64,000 nt of DNA, taken from contig CAZGFY010000004.1 of NCBI GenBank assembly GCA_964525015.1, positions 54,335 to 118,334 of the forward strand, given 5' to 3'. A program made the position numbers and the translations under genes. The stretch is from RGIG3102 sp964525015 (lineage in GTDB: Bacteria; Bacillota; Clostridia; Oscillospirales; Ruminococcaceae). The stretch's first letter is position 1; the number at the start of each line of letters is the position of its first letter. Below are positions 7,922 to 16,605 of this stretch, in pieces. A model generated the notes under the pieces. That model had not been told where the DNA came from and searched no databases. It was given only the letters and a program-made list of their open reading frames with translations.

Positions 7922-9367
7922 ATGGAAACTAAAACACAAGTTACATATAACAGAGCGAAAATTTGGCAAATAGGATTATTCGTACTTAATAACACAGCTA
8001 CAAACTCAATGCTACTATTTATGGGCTATATTGGGTACTATGCAAATGGTATTGCAGGCATATTAGTTGCGACAGTAGGTTTCTTAGGAACAGCAATGAG
8101 ATTATTCGATGGTATTACAGACCCTATCATTGGATATTTTATCGACAAAACTAACACTAAATTCGGTAAATTCCGTCCAGCAATGGTTATTGGATATGTG
8201 ATAATGGTTATTGCTATTCTTATTCTTTTTAACACACTTCACGTTGTGCCAGAATCAATGAGAGTTATATGGTATATCCTTATCTATGGCTTATACATCA
8301 TTGGCTACACATTCCAAACAGCTTGTACTAAAGGTGCTCAAGCTTGTTTAACAAATGACCCACAACAAAGACCAACTTTCACATTATTTGATGGTATCTA
8401 CAACACAGTACTATTCACAGGTATGGGAATTTTTATCTCAAATGTTTTAGTTCCAAAGCATAACAATATATTCTCATTAGAGTTCTTCCATGAGTTAATG
8501 TGGATGATATTTGCTATGGCTGGTGTTATGACAGTTTTAGCTATTATCGGTATTTCAGGTAAAGATAGAACAGAATACTTTGGTCTTGGAACAAAAGCTC
8601 CAGAAGTTAAATTCAAAGATTACCTTGATGTTATTAAACACAATAAAGCTATTCAAATGCTTATCGTTGCAGCTTCAACAGATAAACTTGCAAACTCAAC
8701 AGCTGGTAACCTAACAGTTACAGTTATCCTTTATGGTATTTTAGCTGGTAACTATGGACTATCAGGTCAAGTTGGTGGTTTCGCAATGATTCCAACTATA
8801 CTTATCCTAGCTTTAGGTGTTCAAATGGCAAGAAAAATGGGTCAAAAACAAGCACTAGTAGTATTCACTTGGATTCCATTAATTATTTCACTTGCACTTG
8901 CTGGCTTAATGCTATTTGGTGATATGTCAACTCTAAGCTTTACAGATTTCAATACATTCTCATTAATGTATTTAGTGCTATTAATACTTATGAATGGTAC
9001 AAAAGGTGTTTCAGGAAATATCGTTATTCCTATGATTGCAGACTGTGCAGACTATGAAACATACCGTACAGGACGTTTTGTTCCAGGTATGATGGGAACA
9101 TTATTCTCATTCGTTGATAAATTAATTTCATCTCTAGCTACAACAATTGTTTCTTTAGCAGTTGCAGCTATCGGATTCTCAGAAGTGCTACCACAAATTG
9201 ATACACCATACTCAACAGAATTACACTATATTGGTGTGTTCCTATTCATCGGTCTTCCAGTTCTTGGCTGGATTGCTTCACTAATCGCAATGAAGTTCTA
9301 CCCACTAACTAAAGAAAAAATGAATGAAATCCAAGTTGAAATTGATAGAATCAAAAAAGAAGCTTAA
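7922..9367 (+). CDS. GPH-family glycoside/hexuronide:cation symporter (copy 1)
   Basis: This 481-residue protein has about twelve transmembrane helices. The first cytoplasmic loop reads DGITDPIIGYFIDKTNTKFG, followed by KFRPAM. This is the hallmark of the GPH family (MelB, GusB/UidB, XynP), which moves sugars with H+ or Na+. In this context a glucuronide or hexuronate is the likely substrate. AAAGGAGAG precedes ATG 7922. Expression is probably controlled by the GntR operator over the -35 box, and a terminator at 9404-9440 makes it monocistronic. Codon choice (AAC, TAC, TTC, GTT, CTA) suggests high expression. A close paralogue follows at 9844. Confidence 0.85.
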   Translation: METKTQVTYNRAKIWQIGLFVLNNTATNSMLLFMGYIGYYANGIAGILVATVGFLGTAMRLFDGITDPIIGYFIDKTNTKFGKFRPAMVIGYVIMVIAILILFNTLHVVPESMRVIWYILIYGLYIIGYTFQTACTKGAQACLTNDPQQRPTFTLFDGIYNTVLFTGMGIFISNVLVPKHNNIFSLEFFHELMWMIFAMAGVMTVLAIIGISGKDRTEYFGLGTKAPEVKFKDYLDVIKHNKAIQMLIVAASTDKLANSTAGNLTVTVILYGILAGNYGLSGQVGGFAMIPTILILALGVQMARKMGQKQALVVFTWIPLIISLALAGLMLFGDMSTLSFTDFNTFSLMYLVLLILMNGTKGVSGNIVIPMIADCADYETYRTGRFVPGMMGTLFSFVDKLISSLATTIVSLAVAAIGFSEVLPQIDTPYSTELHYIGVFLFIGLPVLGWIASLIAMKFYPLTKEKMNEIQVEIDRIKKEA

Positions 9368-9403
9368 TATAAACGTTTGAACAATTTAATATCGTAAAAA
9401 ATA

Positions 9404-9440
9404 AAAATTGACTTAGAACCTTTCTAAGTCAATTTTTTTA
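9404..9440 (+). terminator. Intrinsic terminator after symporter 1
   Basis: AAAATTGACTTAGAA (9404-9418) and TTCTAAGTCAATTTT (9422-9436) form a perfect 15-bp stem followed by TTTA. Confidence 0.85.
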
Positions 9441-9566
9441 TATGTATTTTTATCAGCTTTATTCATATAATAAGAGCACTTTTAAATTAAAAATGTAACC
9501 CCTGGGACAATAACCAATTAAAAAATTTGAGCCTTTTTTAAGAGATAAGGAATATTTTACCAAACC

Positions 9567-9576
9567 TGTATACATC
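9567..9576 (+). promoter_or_regulatory. Distal TGTATACATC site upstream of symporter 2
   Basis: It is identical in sequence to the distal site at 7655-7664 and lies at nearly the same distance (176 bp) from its promoter-proximal operator. The rest of 9441-9676 shows no gene or other clear signal. Confidence 0.4.
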
Positions 9577-9676
9577 TGTAAAACTATATGTATTTAAAAG
9601 CAAAGCCATAAATTAAAGCGAAATCATACAATTTTTACTAGTTATAAATATTTTTCACAAATTGTTATAGTCAAAA

Positions 9677-9770
9677 TGCACAATGTAATAGCTTTTCTTT
9701 TTGCTATTCAAACGAAAGTTAAATTTTTAACTAGAAAATTCTTGTATACAGGAATTTTCTGTGATACAAT
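9677..9770 (+). promoter_or_regulatory. Symporter 2 promoter with overlapping GntR operator and upstream elements
   Basis: The -35 TTGTAT (9742-9747) and -10 TACAAT (9765-9770) are 17 bp apart. The operator TCTTGTATACAGGA (9740-9753) covers the -35. CAAACGAAA (9709-9717) lies 33 bp and TGCACAAT (9677-9684) 65 bp upstream of the -35, exactly as at symporter 1. Confidence 0.75.
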
Positions 9771-9843
9771 CAAAACACTCACAAATCGTCTTGAAAAACG
9801 AATACAAGGAAAACAAAAAAACAACAAACAAAGGAGAGTTATT

Positions 9844-11283
9844 ATGGAAGCTAATAAAGTTACATATAACAGAGCAAAAACTTGGCAAATAGGATTATTT
9901 GCATTCAACAACACAGCAACGAACTTATATATGTTTTTAATGATATATGTTTCATTCTATGCAAGTAATGTTGGTGGAATGCTAGTTGCAACAGTTGGTG
10001 TGTTACTAACATCAATGAGAATTTTTGATGGTATTACAGACCCTATCATCGGATTTATTATAGATAAAACAAACACAAAGTTTGGTAAATTCCGTCCAGC
10101 AATGATTTTAGGTAATGTTATTATGGCATGTGCAACTCTAGTTTTATACAGCACACTAGACAGTATTCCAGAGTCAATGAAAGTTTTATATTTTATTGCA
10201 GTATACGGAGTATATATTATCGGCTACACATTCCAAACAGCTTGCACAAAAGCAGCTCAAGCCTGCCTTACAAGCGACCCAGAGCAACGCCCGGTATTCA
10301 CTTTATTTGATAGTATCTACAACACAGTAGTGTTCACTGGTGGTGGTATTTATGTTGCTTCATACCTAGTTGGTAAATACGGTGATTTCACTCAAGAGTT
10401 ATTCAATGAATTTGTTTTGACAGCAGTTATCCTTTCAGCAGTGCTAACAGTTTTAGCTGTTATTGGTATTGCAGGTAAAGATAGAGTTGAATTTTTCGGA
10501 CTTGGCTCAAAAACTCCAGTTGTTAAATTTAAAGATTACTTGGATGTTATCAAAAACAACAGAGCTATTCAAATGCTAATCTTTGCAGCTTCAACAGATA
10601 AACTAGCTTCTACAACAATGAGTAATGTATCAGTTACAATGATTATCTACGGCGTTGTTGCTGGAAACTATGCACTATCAGGTGCAGTTGGCGGATATTC
10701 AATGATTCCAACTCTTATTATAGTTGCACTAGGTGTTCAATTTGCTAGAAAAATGGGACAAAAACAAGCTATCGTTTTATTCACTTGGATTCCAATGTTA
10801 TTATCAGCTGTTTTAGGTGGTATGATATTATTCGGCGATATGACAAGCCTAAATGTTACAACTTTTAACTTCTTTACAATTGCTTATATCGTTGTTTTAA
10901 CATTGATGAATGGTACAAGAAATGTTTCAGGTGCTATTGTTATCCCAATGATTGCAGACTGTGCTGACTATGAGACATATAGAAGTGGTAAATACGTTCC
11001 GGGTATGATGGGAACATTATTCTCATTCGTTGATAAACTAATCTCTTCTCTTGCAACATCAATCGTTGCATTCACATTAGCAGGTATCGGATTTACAACA
11101 ACTCTTCCAACAATTGACACTCCATTTAGTAATGAATTGCTATACATTGGTGTGTTTTTAATGGTTGGTATGCCTGTTATCGGCTGGATTTGTTCATTAA
11201 TCGCAATGAAGTTCTACCCACTAACTAAAGAAAAAATGGATGAAATTCAAGTTGAAATTGAAAATATTAAAAAATCAGCTTAA
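9844..11283 (+). CDS. GPH-family glycoside/hexuronide:cation symporter (copy 2)
   Basis: This 479-residue paralogue of the 7922-9367 protein has the same GPH motif (DGITDPIIGFIIDKTNTKFG), a twelve-helix profile, and nearly identical C-terminal sequence (MKFYPLTKEKMDEIQVEIE). The frame is open back to 9676, but that extension contains the promoter (9742-9770). ATG 9844 has AAAGGAGAG upstream and aligns with the start of copy 1, so 9844 is the real start. The two copies differ mainly in helices 1-2 and around residues 140-180, which could reflect different glycoside specificity. Tandem terminators follow, then the GH2 glycosidase. Confidence 0.85.
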   Translation: MEANKVTYNRAKTWQIGLFAFNNTATNLYMFLMIYVSFYASNVGGMLVATVGVLLTSMRIFDGITDPIIGFIIDKTNTKFGKFRPAMILGNVIMACATLVLYSTLDSIPESMKVLYFIAVYGVYIIGYTFQTACTKAAQACLTSDPEQRPVFTLFDSIYNTVVFTGGGIYVASYLVGKYGDFTQELFNEFVLTAVILSAVLTVLAVIGIAGKDRVEFFGLGSKTPVVKFKDYLDVIKNNRAIQMLIFAASTDKLASTTMSNVSVTMIIYGVVAGNYALSGAVGGYSMIPTLIIVALGVQFARKMGQKQAIVLFTWIPMLLSAVLGGMILFGDMTSLNVTTFNFFTIAYIVVLTLMNGTRNVSGAIVIPMIADCADYETYRSGKYVPGMMGTLFSFVDKLISSLATSIVAFTLAGIGFTTTLPTIDTPFSNELLYIGVFLMVGMPVIGWICSLIAMKFYPLTKEKMDEIQVEIENIKKSA

Positions 11284-11320
11284 TTATATTCACAAATTTA
11301 ACTAAAATATAAGCTATAAT

Positions 11321-11389
11321 ATATAGTAGGCTTAAGAGATAATTTTGAGCCTGCTATATTTTTATATAAACAGCAAAAAGGCTGTTTTT
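11321..11389 (+). terminator. Tandem hairpins between symporter 2 and the GH2 gene
   Basis: ATATAGTAGGCT (11321-11332) pairs with AGCCTGCTATAT (11348-11359), with one G-T pair, and TTTTTAT follows. A second hairpin AAACAGC (11368-11374) with GCTGTTT (11381-11387) is followed by TTTAA. Either may leave some read-through into the GH2 gene, for which I see no clear promoter of its own. Confidence 0.7.
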
Positions 11390-11426
11390 AATTATTAAAT
11401 TATAAAAAACTAAGGAGATGAGTCCA

Positions 11427-13661
11427 ATGAGAAATGTTGTTTTAATTAACGAAAACTGGCAGTTTTCAAAAGATAATGCTACTTTTGAAAATTTAAATAT
11501 TCCACACACTTGGAATAATCTAGACGGTCAAGATGGTGGTGCCGACTACCTTCGCCAAAAATGCTACTACAAAAAATCTTTAGAGCTTAAAAAAACAGAT
11601 GGCAAGGTTTATATCGAATTTGAAGGGGTAAACCATATTGCTACTGTTTCTTTAAATGGAACGCTACTAGGAGAGCATAAAGGCGGATTTTCAACCTTTA
11701 GATTTGATGTAACTAATGTTATGAAAGATGGCGAAAACCTTCTTGAAGTTATCGCAGATAATACCGACGGACTGCAAGTGTACCCACAAGCAGCAGACTT
11801 TACATTCTTTGGTGGAATTTATAGAGATGTTAATGTTATCTATGTGAATGAAACTCACTTTGATTTAACATTCCATGGAAGTAAAGGAATTTATGTAACA
11901 CCAAAAGTTGATGGGAATAATGCAGAAATCGAAGTTGAAAGCTATATTTTAGGCGACACTGCTGGCACTGAAATTTATTTTGAAATTTTAAATGCCAACG
12001 GCGAAGTGGTTGCAAGTGAAACTGCTACTGCAAATAGTACTCAAAAAAATACACTAACAATAGAAAATTCAACCCTTTGGAATGGTGTTCATAATCCATA
12101 TATCTACACTTTAAAAGCAAAAATTCTAAAATCTGGTGAAGTTGTGGATAATGTTTGTGTTCAATTTGGGGTACGAACATTCAGCGTTTGCCCTGAGCGT
12201 GGATTTATTTTAAATGGCAAAGAATATCACCTGCACGGTGTTTCTCGCCATCAAGATAAATTTAATAAAGGCTGGGCAATAGATAAAGCCGACCAAGATT
12301 TTGATATGGAATTAATTAAAGAAGTTGGCGCGACAACAATCCGTTTGGCTCACTATCAGCACAATCAATACTTCTATGATTTATGCGATAAAGAAGGTAT
12401 GGTTTTATGGGCAGAAATTCCTTTTATCACATCATTTTTAGAAACTGATGAAGCTAAAGAAAACACTTTAAGCCAAATGAGAGAGCTAGTACTTCAAAAT
12501 TACAACCACCCTTCTATCTTTTTCTGGGGTATCTCAAATGAAATCACTATCGGTGGCGAAACTGATGCGCTTTTAGAAAATCAAAAAGAATTAGTTAAAG
12601 TAATTCACGAATACGACACATCTCGCCTAACAACTATTGCGAATGTTTCATTTGTTGATATGGAGTCAAGCCAAAACACTGTAACAGATGTTGTTTCATA
12701 TAATCATTATTTCGGCTGGTATGGCGGAAAATTAGAAGAGAATGAAAAATGGATTGATGAATTCCACGCAAAATATCCAAATATTCCAATCGGTATTTCA
12801 GAATATGGTGCAGAAGGCATTATGACTCTTCACTCAGACACACCTAAAATGCGTGATTACTCAGAAGAATACCACGCAGTTTATCACGAACATATGCTAA
12901 AAATATTCGCTGAGCGTCCATTTATATGGTCTACTCATCAATGGAATATGTTTGATTTTGCAGCTGATGCAAGAGATGAAGGCGGAGTTCAAGGTAGAAA
13001 TAATAAAGGCTTAGTTTCTTTTGATAGACAAACTAAAAAAGATGCCTTCTTCTTATATAAAGCATACTGGAATGAAAAAGACAAATTCGTTCATATAACT
13101 GGTAGAAGATATTTAGATAGACATAATTTAACTTCTGATATTAAAGTTTACTCAAATGAAGATGAAGTTGTTTTAACAGTTAATGGCAAAGAATATCCAG
13201 CAGTTAAGGGCGAAAAAATCTTTGTCTTTAAAGGCGTAGAATTAGCTTTAGGCGAAAATACTCTAGTTGCAAAAACTAAAAATGCTAGCGATGAAATTAA
13301 ACTAATCGGAGTAGAAAAAGCAAACGAAACTTATGCACTTCCTGAAGAAGATAATGAAATGAGTGAAGGCGCTAAAAACTGGTTCTTAGATTTAATGAAA
13401 GAAAACGGAACTGGCGAAATGACTTTTGACCCAGCGTTCCTATCAATTAAAGATACTCTAAATGATATCCTAGCTCACGAAGAAGGAAAAGAAGTGCTAA
13501 TGCAAATCTTCCAATCTAGTGGTAAAATGGTTGTCAATGATGGTATGCTAAAAATGGTTGGTAAAATGAAAATGGAAATCATTATGAAAATGGCAGGAGA
13601 TAAAATGCCAGAAGGAATTGATAAAGCAATCAATGCAAAACTTCAAAAAATTAAAAAGTAA
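11427..13661 (+). CDS. uidA: GH2 glycosidase, probable beta-glucuronidase, with C-terminal extension
   Basis: This 744-residue GH2 enzyme has a sugar-binding jelly roll (about 1-150), an immunoglobulin-like domain (to about 265) and a TIM barrel. The acid/base Glu372 lies in WGISNEI and the nucleophile Glu459 in ISEYGAEG. An N-N-K triad at residues 525-527 is placed like the Asn-x-Lys motif by which beta-glucuronidases bind the uronate carboxylate; some GH2 galactosidases carry similar residues, so specificity is inferred from this and from context. No signal peptide, so it acts on imported glucuronides. About 110 extra residues follow the barrel, rich in Met and Lys, of unknown role. The start is ATG 11427, 9 nt after GGAG; the ATG at 11418 abuts GGAG. 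Confidence 0.72.
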   Translation: MRNVVLINENWQFSKDNATFENLNIPHTWNNLDGQDGGADYLRQKCYYKKSLELKKTDGKVYIEFEGVNHIATVSLNGTLLGEHKGGFSTFRFDVTNVMKDGENLLEVIADNTDGLQVYPQAADFTFFGGIYRDVNVIYVNETHFDLTFHGSKGIYVTPKVDGNNAEIEVESYILGDTAGTEIYFEILNANGEVVASETATANSTQKNTLTIENSTLWNGVHNPYIYTLKAKILKSGEVVDNVCVQFGVRTFSVCPERGFILNGKEYHLHGVSRHQDKFNKGWAIDKADQDFDMELIKEVGATTIRLAHYQHNQYFYDLCDKEGMVLWAEIPFITSFLETDEAKENTLSQMRELVLQNYNHPSIFFWGISNEITIGGETDALLENQKELVKVIHEYDTSRLTTIANVSFVDMESSQNTVTDVVSYNHYFGWYGGKLEENEKWIDEFHAKYPNIPIGISEYGAEGIMTLHSDTPKMRDYSEEYHAVYHEHMLKIFAERPFIWSTHQWNMFDFAADARDEGGVQGRNNKGLVSFDRQTKKDAFFLYKAYWNEKDKFVHITGRRYLDRHNLTSDIKVYSNEDEVVLTVNGKEYPAVKGEKIFVFKGVELALGENTLVAKTKNASDEIKLIGVEKANETYALPEEDNEMSEGAKNWFLDLMKENGTGEMTFDPAFLSIKDTLNDILAHEEGKEVLMQIFQSSGKMVVNDGMLKMVGKMKMEIIMKMAGDKMPEGIDKAINAKLQKIKK

Positions 13662-13692
13662 TATTCAAGATAAAAGTTTAAATATTTGTAAA

Positions 13693-13725
13693 TTCTTTGC
13701 GTGCAGTTTTTATGTACGCAAAGAA
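13693..13725 (+). terminator. Strong hairpin after the GH2 gene
   Basis: TTCTTTGCGTGCA (13693-13705) and TGTACGCAAAGAA (13713-13725) pair over 13 positions with one G-T pair. No good T-tract follows, so it may be an mRNA 3' stabilising stem rather than an efficient terminator. Confidence 0.5.
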
Positions 13726-13760
13726 AATTAAATCTATATAATGATTAGGAGAGCGTGTTT

Positions 13761-13971
13761 ATGAATAAAACATTTTATCAGTTGTTTGGTATTGAAGTGG
13801 ATTTTTTTAAAGGAATTCGATTTGCTATCCCGCTAGCTCTTGTAAATGCATTTATAATAATTACATTTTTAGAATTAAAAGAATTTGAAGGATATAATTC
13901 TTAGTTTAATTATGCTGTTTGTAGAAAGTATCATCTACTTAGGCAGGAAATTTTATCAAACTAACAAATAA
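13761..13971 (+). pseudogene. Very small membrane-protein gene, apparently frameshifted
   Basis: A TAGGAGAG site precedes ATG 13761. The frame encodes 47 residues (MNKTFYQLFGIEV..., with helix PLALVNAFIIITFLEL) and stops at 13902-13904. The +1 frame continues without interruption as KDIILSLIMLFVESIIYLGR and ends at 13971 with a basic tail. Joined near 13885-13890, the two frames would give a two-helix protein of about 67-70 residues. This suggests an indel mutation or a sequencing error. It could also be a genuine 47-residue protein (13761-13904) followed by chance coding-like sequence. The function is not recognised. A terminator follows at 14011-14040. Confidence 0.4.
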
Positions 13972-14010
13972 TCAAATAGATTTATCAAGTATAATAAAAA
14001 ACACAAAGAA

Positions 14011-14040
14011 AAAAAGATAGCTTAAATGCTATCTTTTTTT
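14011..14040 (+). terminator. Intrinsic terminator
   Basis: AAAAAGATAGC (14011-14021) and GCTATCTTTTT (14028-14038) pair around TTAAAT. The A-rich and T-rich flanks would serve both strands, so it may also end the minus-strand eda transcript 75 nt away. Confidence 0.75.
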
Positions 14041-14114
14041 CTAACTTTTTCATTGCTACTTATATAGGAAAAACCTTTGGATTTAATAATCTAAAAGTTA
14101 ATCTGTGAATTTAA

Positions 14115-14750
14115 TTATCTGTACTTTTTAACGATTTCACTAGTTTTTACACAGATATCTTTGATTTCATCCCATTTTTTATTGTTGATTAAATCAGCGG
14201 TAACCATATATGTTCCACCACAAGCAACAATGTTTTTGCTCGCTAGGAATTCATCTAGATTAGCTAGTGAAACGCCACCTGTTGGCATAAATTTAATCAT
14301 TGTGTATGGAGCGCAAAGAGCGTTGATTGTGTTTAGTCCGCCGTATTGTGCAGCTGGGAAGAATTTAAGAGTTGTAAGTCCTAAATCTAAAGCAGTTGCA
14401 ATTTCAGAAGGAGTAACACAGCCTGGAAGAATTGGAACATTTTTCTCTTGGCAGTATTTAACGATTTTAGGGTTAATACCAGGTGAAACGATAAATTCAG
14501 CACCAGCTTCAATAGCTTCATCAACTTGCTCAGTTGTTAAAACAGTACCAGCACCAACGATCATTTCTGGGTATGTGTCTTTCATAATTTTAATAGCTTT
14601 TGCAGCACCAGCAACTCTAAATGTCACCTCTGCAACTGGCAGACCACCTTCAATAAGAGCTTTAGCTAAAGGCTGTGCATCTTCTTCTGGTCTGTCTAGT
14701 TTAATAACTGGCACAACGCCGATTTTTGAAATTTTTTCGATTAAAGACAT
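14115..14750 (-). CDS. eda: 2-keto-3-deoxy-6-phosphogluconate (KDPG) aldolase
   Basis: Class I aldolase of the Eda family, 211 residues, the usual length. The Schiff-base Lys129 is in TTLKFFPA and the general base Glu41 in VAEVTFR. The phosphate-binding loop MPTGGV and the VGAGTVLT segment are also present. It splits KDPG to pyruvate and glyceraldehyde-3-phosphate, the last step of hexuronate breakdown. It is the third gene of a gntR-kdgK-eda operon, 78 nt after the kinase stop, with a stem-loop in the gap. Control by the operators at 16606-16624 is expected. Confidence 0.92.
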   Translation of the reverse strand: MSLIEKISKIGVVPVIKLDRPEEDAQPLAKALIEGGLPVAEVTFRVAGAAKAIKIMKDTYPEMIVGAGTVLTTEQVDEAIEAGAEFIVSPGINPKIVKYCQEKNVPILPGCVTPSEIATALDLGLTTLKFFPAAQYGGLNTINALCAPYTMIKFMPTGGVSLANLDEFLASKNIVACGGTYMVTADLINNKKWDEIKDICVKTSEIVKKYR

Positions 14751-14770
14751 AATATTTATCCTTTCAATGT

Positions 14771-14808
14771 ATTTATTTGCCCACTTTATTTAAAATGGGC
14801 AAATAAAT
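14771..14808 (-). other. Intercistronic stem-loop between kdgK and eda
   Basis: ATTTATTTGCCCA (14771-14783) and TGGGCAAATAAAT (14796-14808) pair perfectly over 13 bp. In the direction of the operon no T-tract follows, so it is more likely an mRNA processing or stability element than a terminator. Confidence 0.55.
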
Positions 14809-14828
14809 TATTTTTTTAATTTTAGATA

Positions 14829-15926
14829 CTATCTATCAACTCTTGCAGAGCCACCACCAACTAGTTTTTCAACTTCTTTTAAGCTAGCCATTGAAGTATC
14901 ACCAGCAGTTGTCATAGCAAGTGCACCGTGAGCAGCTCCGTAGTTTACAGCAACTTGTGCATCGCCTTTTTCAATTAATCCGTAGATTAAGCCTGAAGCA
15001 AAGCTATCACCGCCGCCAACTCTATCCATGATTTCTAATCCGTCAAATCTTTTTGAGAAGTAGATTTCGCCATCAGCATAGCACATAGCAGCCCAGTCAT
15101 TAACAGTTGCAGTTTTAACTCCTCTTAAAGTAGTAGCCACAACTTTGAAGTTTGGATATGTTTTAACAGCTTCGTTAATCATTCCTTTGTATCCGTCTAG
15201 GTTTAATTCTGTTAGGCTTTCATCATTTCCAGCTACTTCAAGGCCAAGGCAAGCTGTGAAATCTTCCTCATTACCAATCATAACATCGATATATGGAGCG
15301 ATAGCTTTGTTAACTTCTCTTGCTTTTTCAATTCCGCCAATAGCTTTCCACATTGATGGACGGTAGTTTAAATCGTATGAAACGATTGTGCCGTATTTTT
15401 TAGCAGCTTTAACAGCTTCGATTGTTAGTGCAGCAGTGCTTTCTGAAAGAGCAGCAAAGATACCACCAGTGTGAAGCCAGCGAACACCTAGTGTTCCAAA
15501 AATATAATCAAAATCAAAATCAGCAGCAGTTAATTGGCTAACAGCTGTGTTGCCTCTATCTGAAACACCAACAGCACCACGAACGCCAAATCCACGCTCT
15601 GTAAAGTTTAAACCGTTTCTTACAGTTCTGCCGATACCATCGTATTCTCTCCATTTGATAAATTGAGTATCAACGCCACCTTGAAGAATAAAATCTTCAA
15701 CTAGTCTGCCGATTTCATTATCAGCTAAAGCAGTTAGAATAGCTGTTTTATAACCAAAACATCTTCTTAGTCCACGAGCAACATTATATTCGCCGCCGCC
15801 TTCCCAAGCTCTGAAGTTTCTAGCTGTTTTAATTCTTCCCTCGCCCGGATCAAGCCTTAGCATAACTTCGCCTAGTGAGATTTCATCGAACATACATTCT
15901 TCTTTTGGTCTTAATTTTAAATTCAT
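14829..15926 (-). CDS. kdgK: PfkB-family sugar kinase, 2-keto-3-deoxygluconate kinase (paralogue 2)
   Basis: PfkB-fold kinase of 365 residues. The N-terminal block SLGEVMLRLDPGEGRI is typical of KDG kinases and the catalytic motif DRVGGGDSF contains Asp307. It lies directly between a GntR regulator and eda, so the product is almost certainly KDPG for the aldolase. It differs from the 4592-5617 paralogue by having GGGD rather than GSGD and a longer N-terminus. AAGGAG sits 8 nt before ATG 15926, supporting that start over the internal MFDEISLGE. It begins 20 nt after the gntR stop. Confidence 0.82.
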   Translation of the reverse strand: MNLKLRPKEECMFDEISLGEVMLRLDPGEGRIKTARNFRAWEGGGEYNVARGLRRCFGYKTAILTALADNEIGRLVEDFILQGGVDTQFIKWREYDGIGRTVRNGLNFTERGFGVRGAVGVSDRGNTAVSQLTAADFDFDYIFGTLGVRWLHTGGIFAALSESTAALTIEAVKAAKKYGTIVSYDLNYRPSMWKAIGGIEKAREVNKAIAPYIDVMIGNEEDFTACLGLEVAGNDESLTELNLDGYKGMINEAVKTYPNFKVVATTLRGVKTATVNDWAAMCYADGEIYFSKRFDGLEIMDRVGGGDSFASGLIYGLIEKGDAQVAVNYGAAHGALAMTTAGDTSMASLKEVEKLVGGGSARVDR

Positions 15927-15946
15927 TTTCTTTACTCCTTAAATTT

Positions 15947-16591
15947 TCATATGAAATATTTTTTTAAATCTGAATTAATCGTTTGATTAAAATTGCCATT
16001 TAAATGTGCATTCAAAGTTTCTTTGTATGCATCTATATCTTTATTTATAATAGCCGTAAGTAATTGGGTGTGCTCTAAAATAAGGTTTTCATATTTTGAT
16101 TTCATTATATCAACCATTCTAAAGCGAGTATAGTTCACTTGTAATTTTTGAATTTCATTCCATATTCCAGTATGGCCTGTCCTATCAAAAATATATCCGT
16201 GATACAAGCTGTCTTTTTCAAAAAAATCTGAGAAATTTTCCTTTTGATCTTCAATCATATTAGTTAGATTTTTAATATCTTCATTTGTGCAAATATCAAA
16301 AAACTGATTAACAATATCAACTTCTAAAACTAATCTCATATAAATAAAATCTTTAATTTTATCATAATCTAAAAAAGAAACATATGTTCCCTTTTGTGGG
16401 ATAACATTTAAAAATCCTTCGCTTTCAAGACGTGTGAATATCGCTTTAATAGGCGTTCTTGAAACATTGAATTTTTTTGAAATATCATTTTCAGAAAGCT
16501 GTGTGCCTGGGGGGTAATCCAAACGGATAATAGATTGCTTTAATAAATTGTATATATCTTCATTAGATAGTGCTTGAACTGCCGCCATCAT
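15947..16591 (-). CDS. GntR-family (FadR/FCD) transcriptional regulator 1, probable uronate repressor
   Basis: This 214-residue protein has an N-terminal winged helix (about 10-70; FNVSRTPIKAIFTRLESEGF is the GntR recognition region, with the IPQKGTYVS wing). An all-helical FCD domain follows, with the metal/ligand pattern Asp...His (DSLYHGYIF), His (LEHTQLL) and His (LNAHL). FCD regulators respond to small organic acids, here probably an intermediate such as fructuronate, mannonate or KDG. It leads the operon with kdgK and eda. Two overlapping TTGTATAC sites cover its own -10 and start region, which points to autorepression. It is the best candidate for binding the regulon-wide CTTGTATACAAG site, shared with regulator 2. 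Confidence 0.82.
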   Translation of the reverse strand: MMAAVQALSNEDIYNLLKQSIIRLDYPPGTQLSENDISKKFNVSRTPIKAIFTRLESEGFLNVIPQKGTYVSFLDYDKIKDFIYMRLVLEVDIVNQFFDICTNEDIKNLTNMIEDQKENFSDFFEKDSLYHGYIFDRTGHTGIWNEIQKLQVNYTRFRMVDIMKSKYENLILEHTQLLTAIINKDIDAYKETLNAHLNGNFNQTINSDLKKYFI

Positions 16592-16605
16592 TGCCCTGCC
16601 TTTCT

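Noticed and set aside
9676..9843. An N-terminal extension of 56 residues on symporter 2
   Set aside because: The in-frame extension contains the -35/-10 promoter and operator (9740-9770); ATG 9844 has AAAGGAGAG and aligns with the paralogue's start.
14161..14793. A 210-codon ORF antisense to eda
   Set aside because: It mirrors a well-conserved aldolase gene, has no ribosome binding site, and its translation looks like shadow coding.
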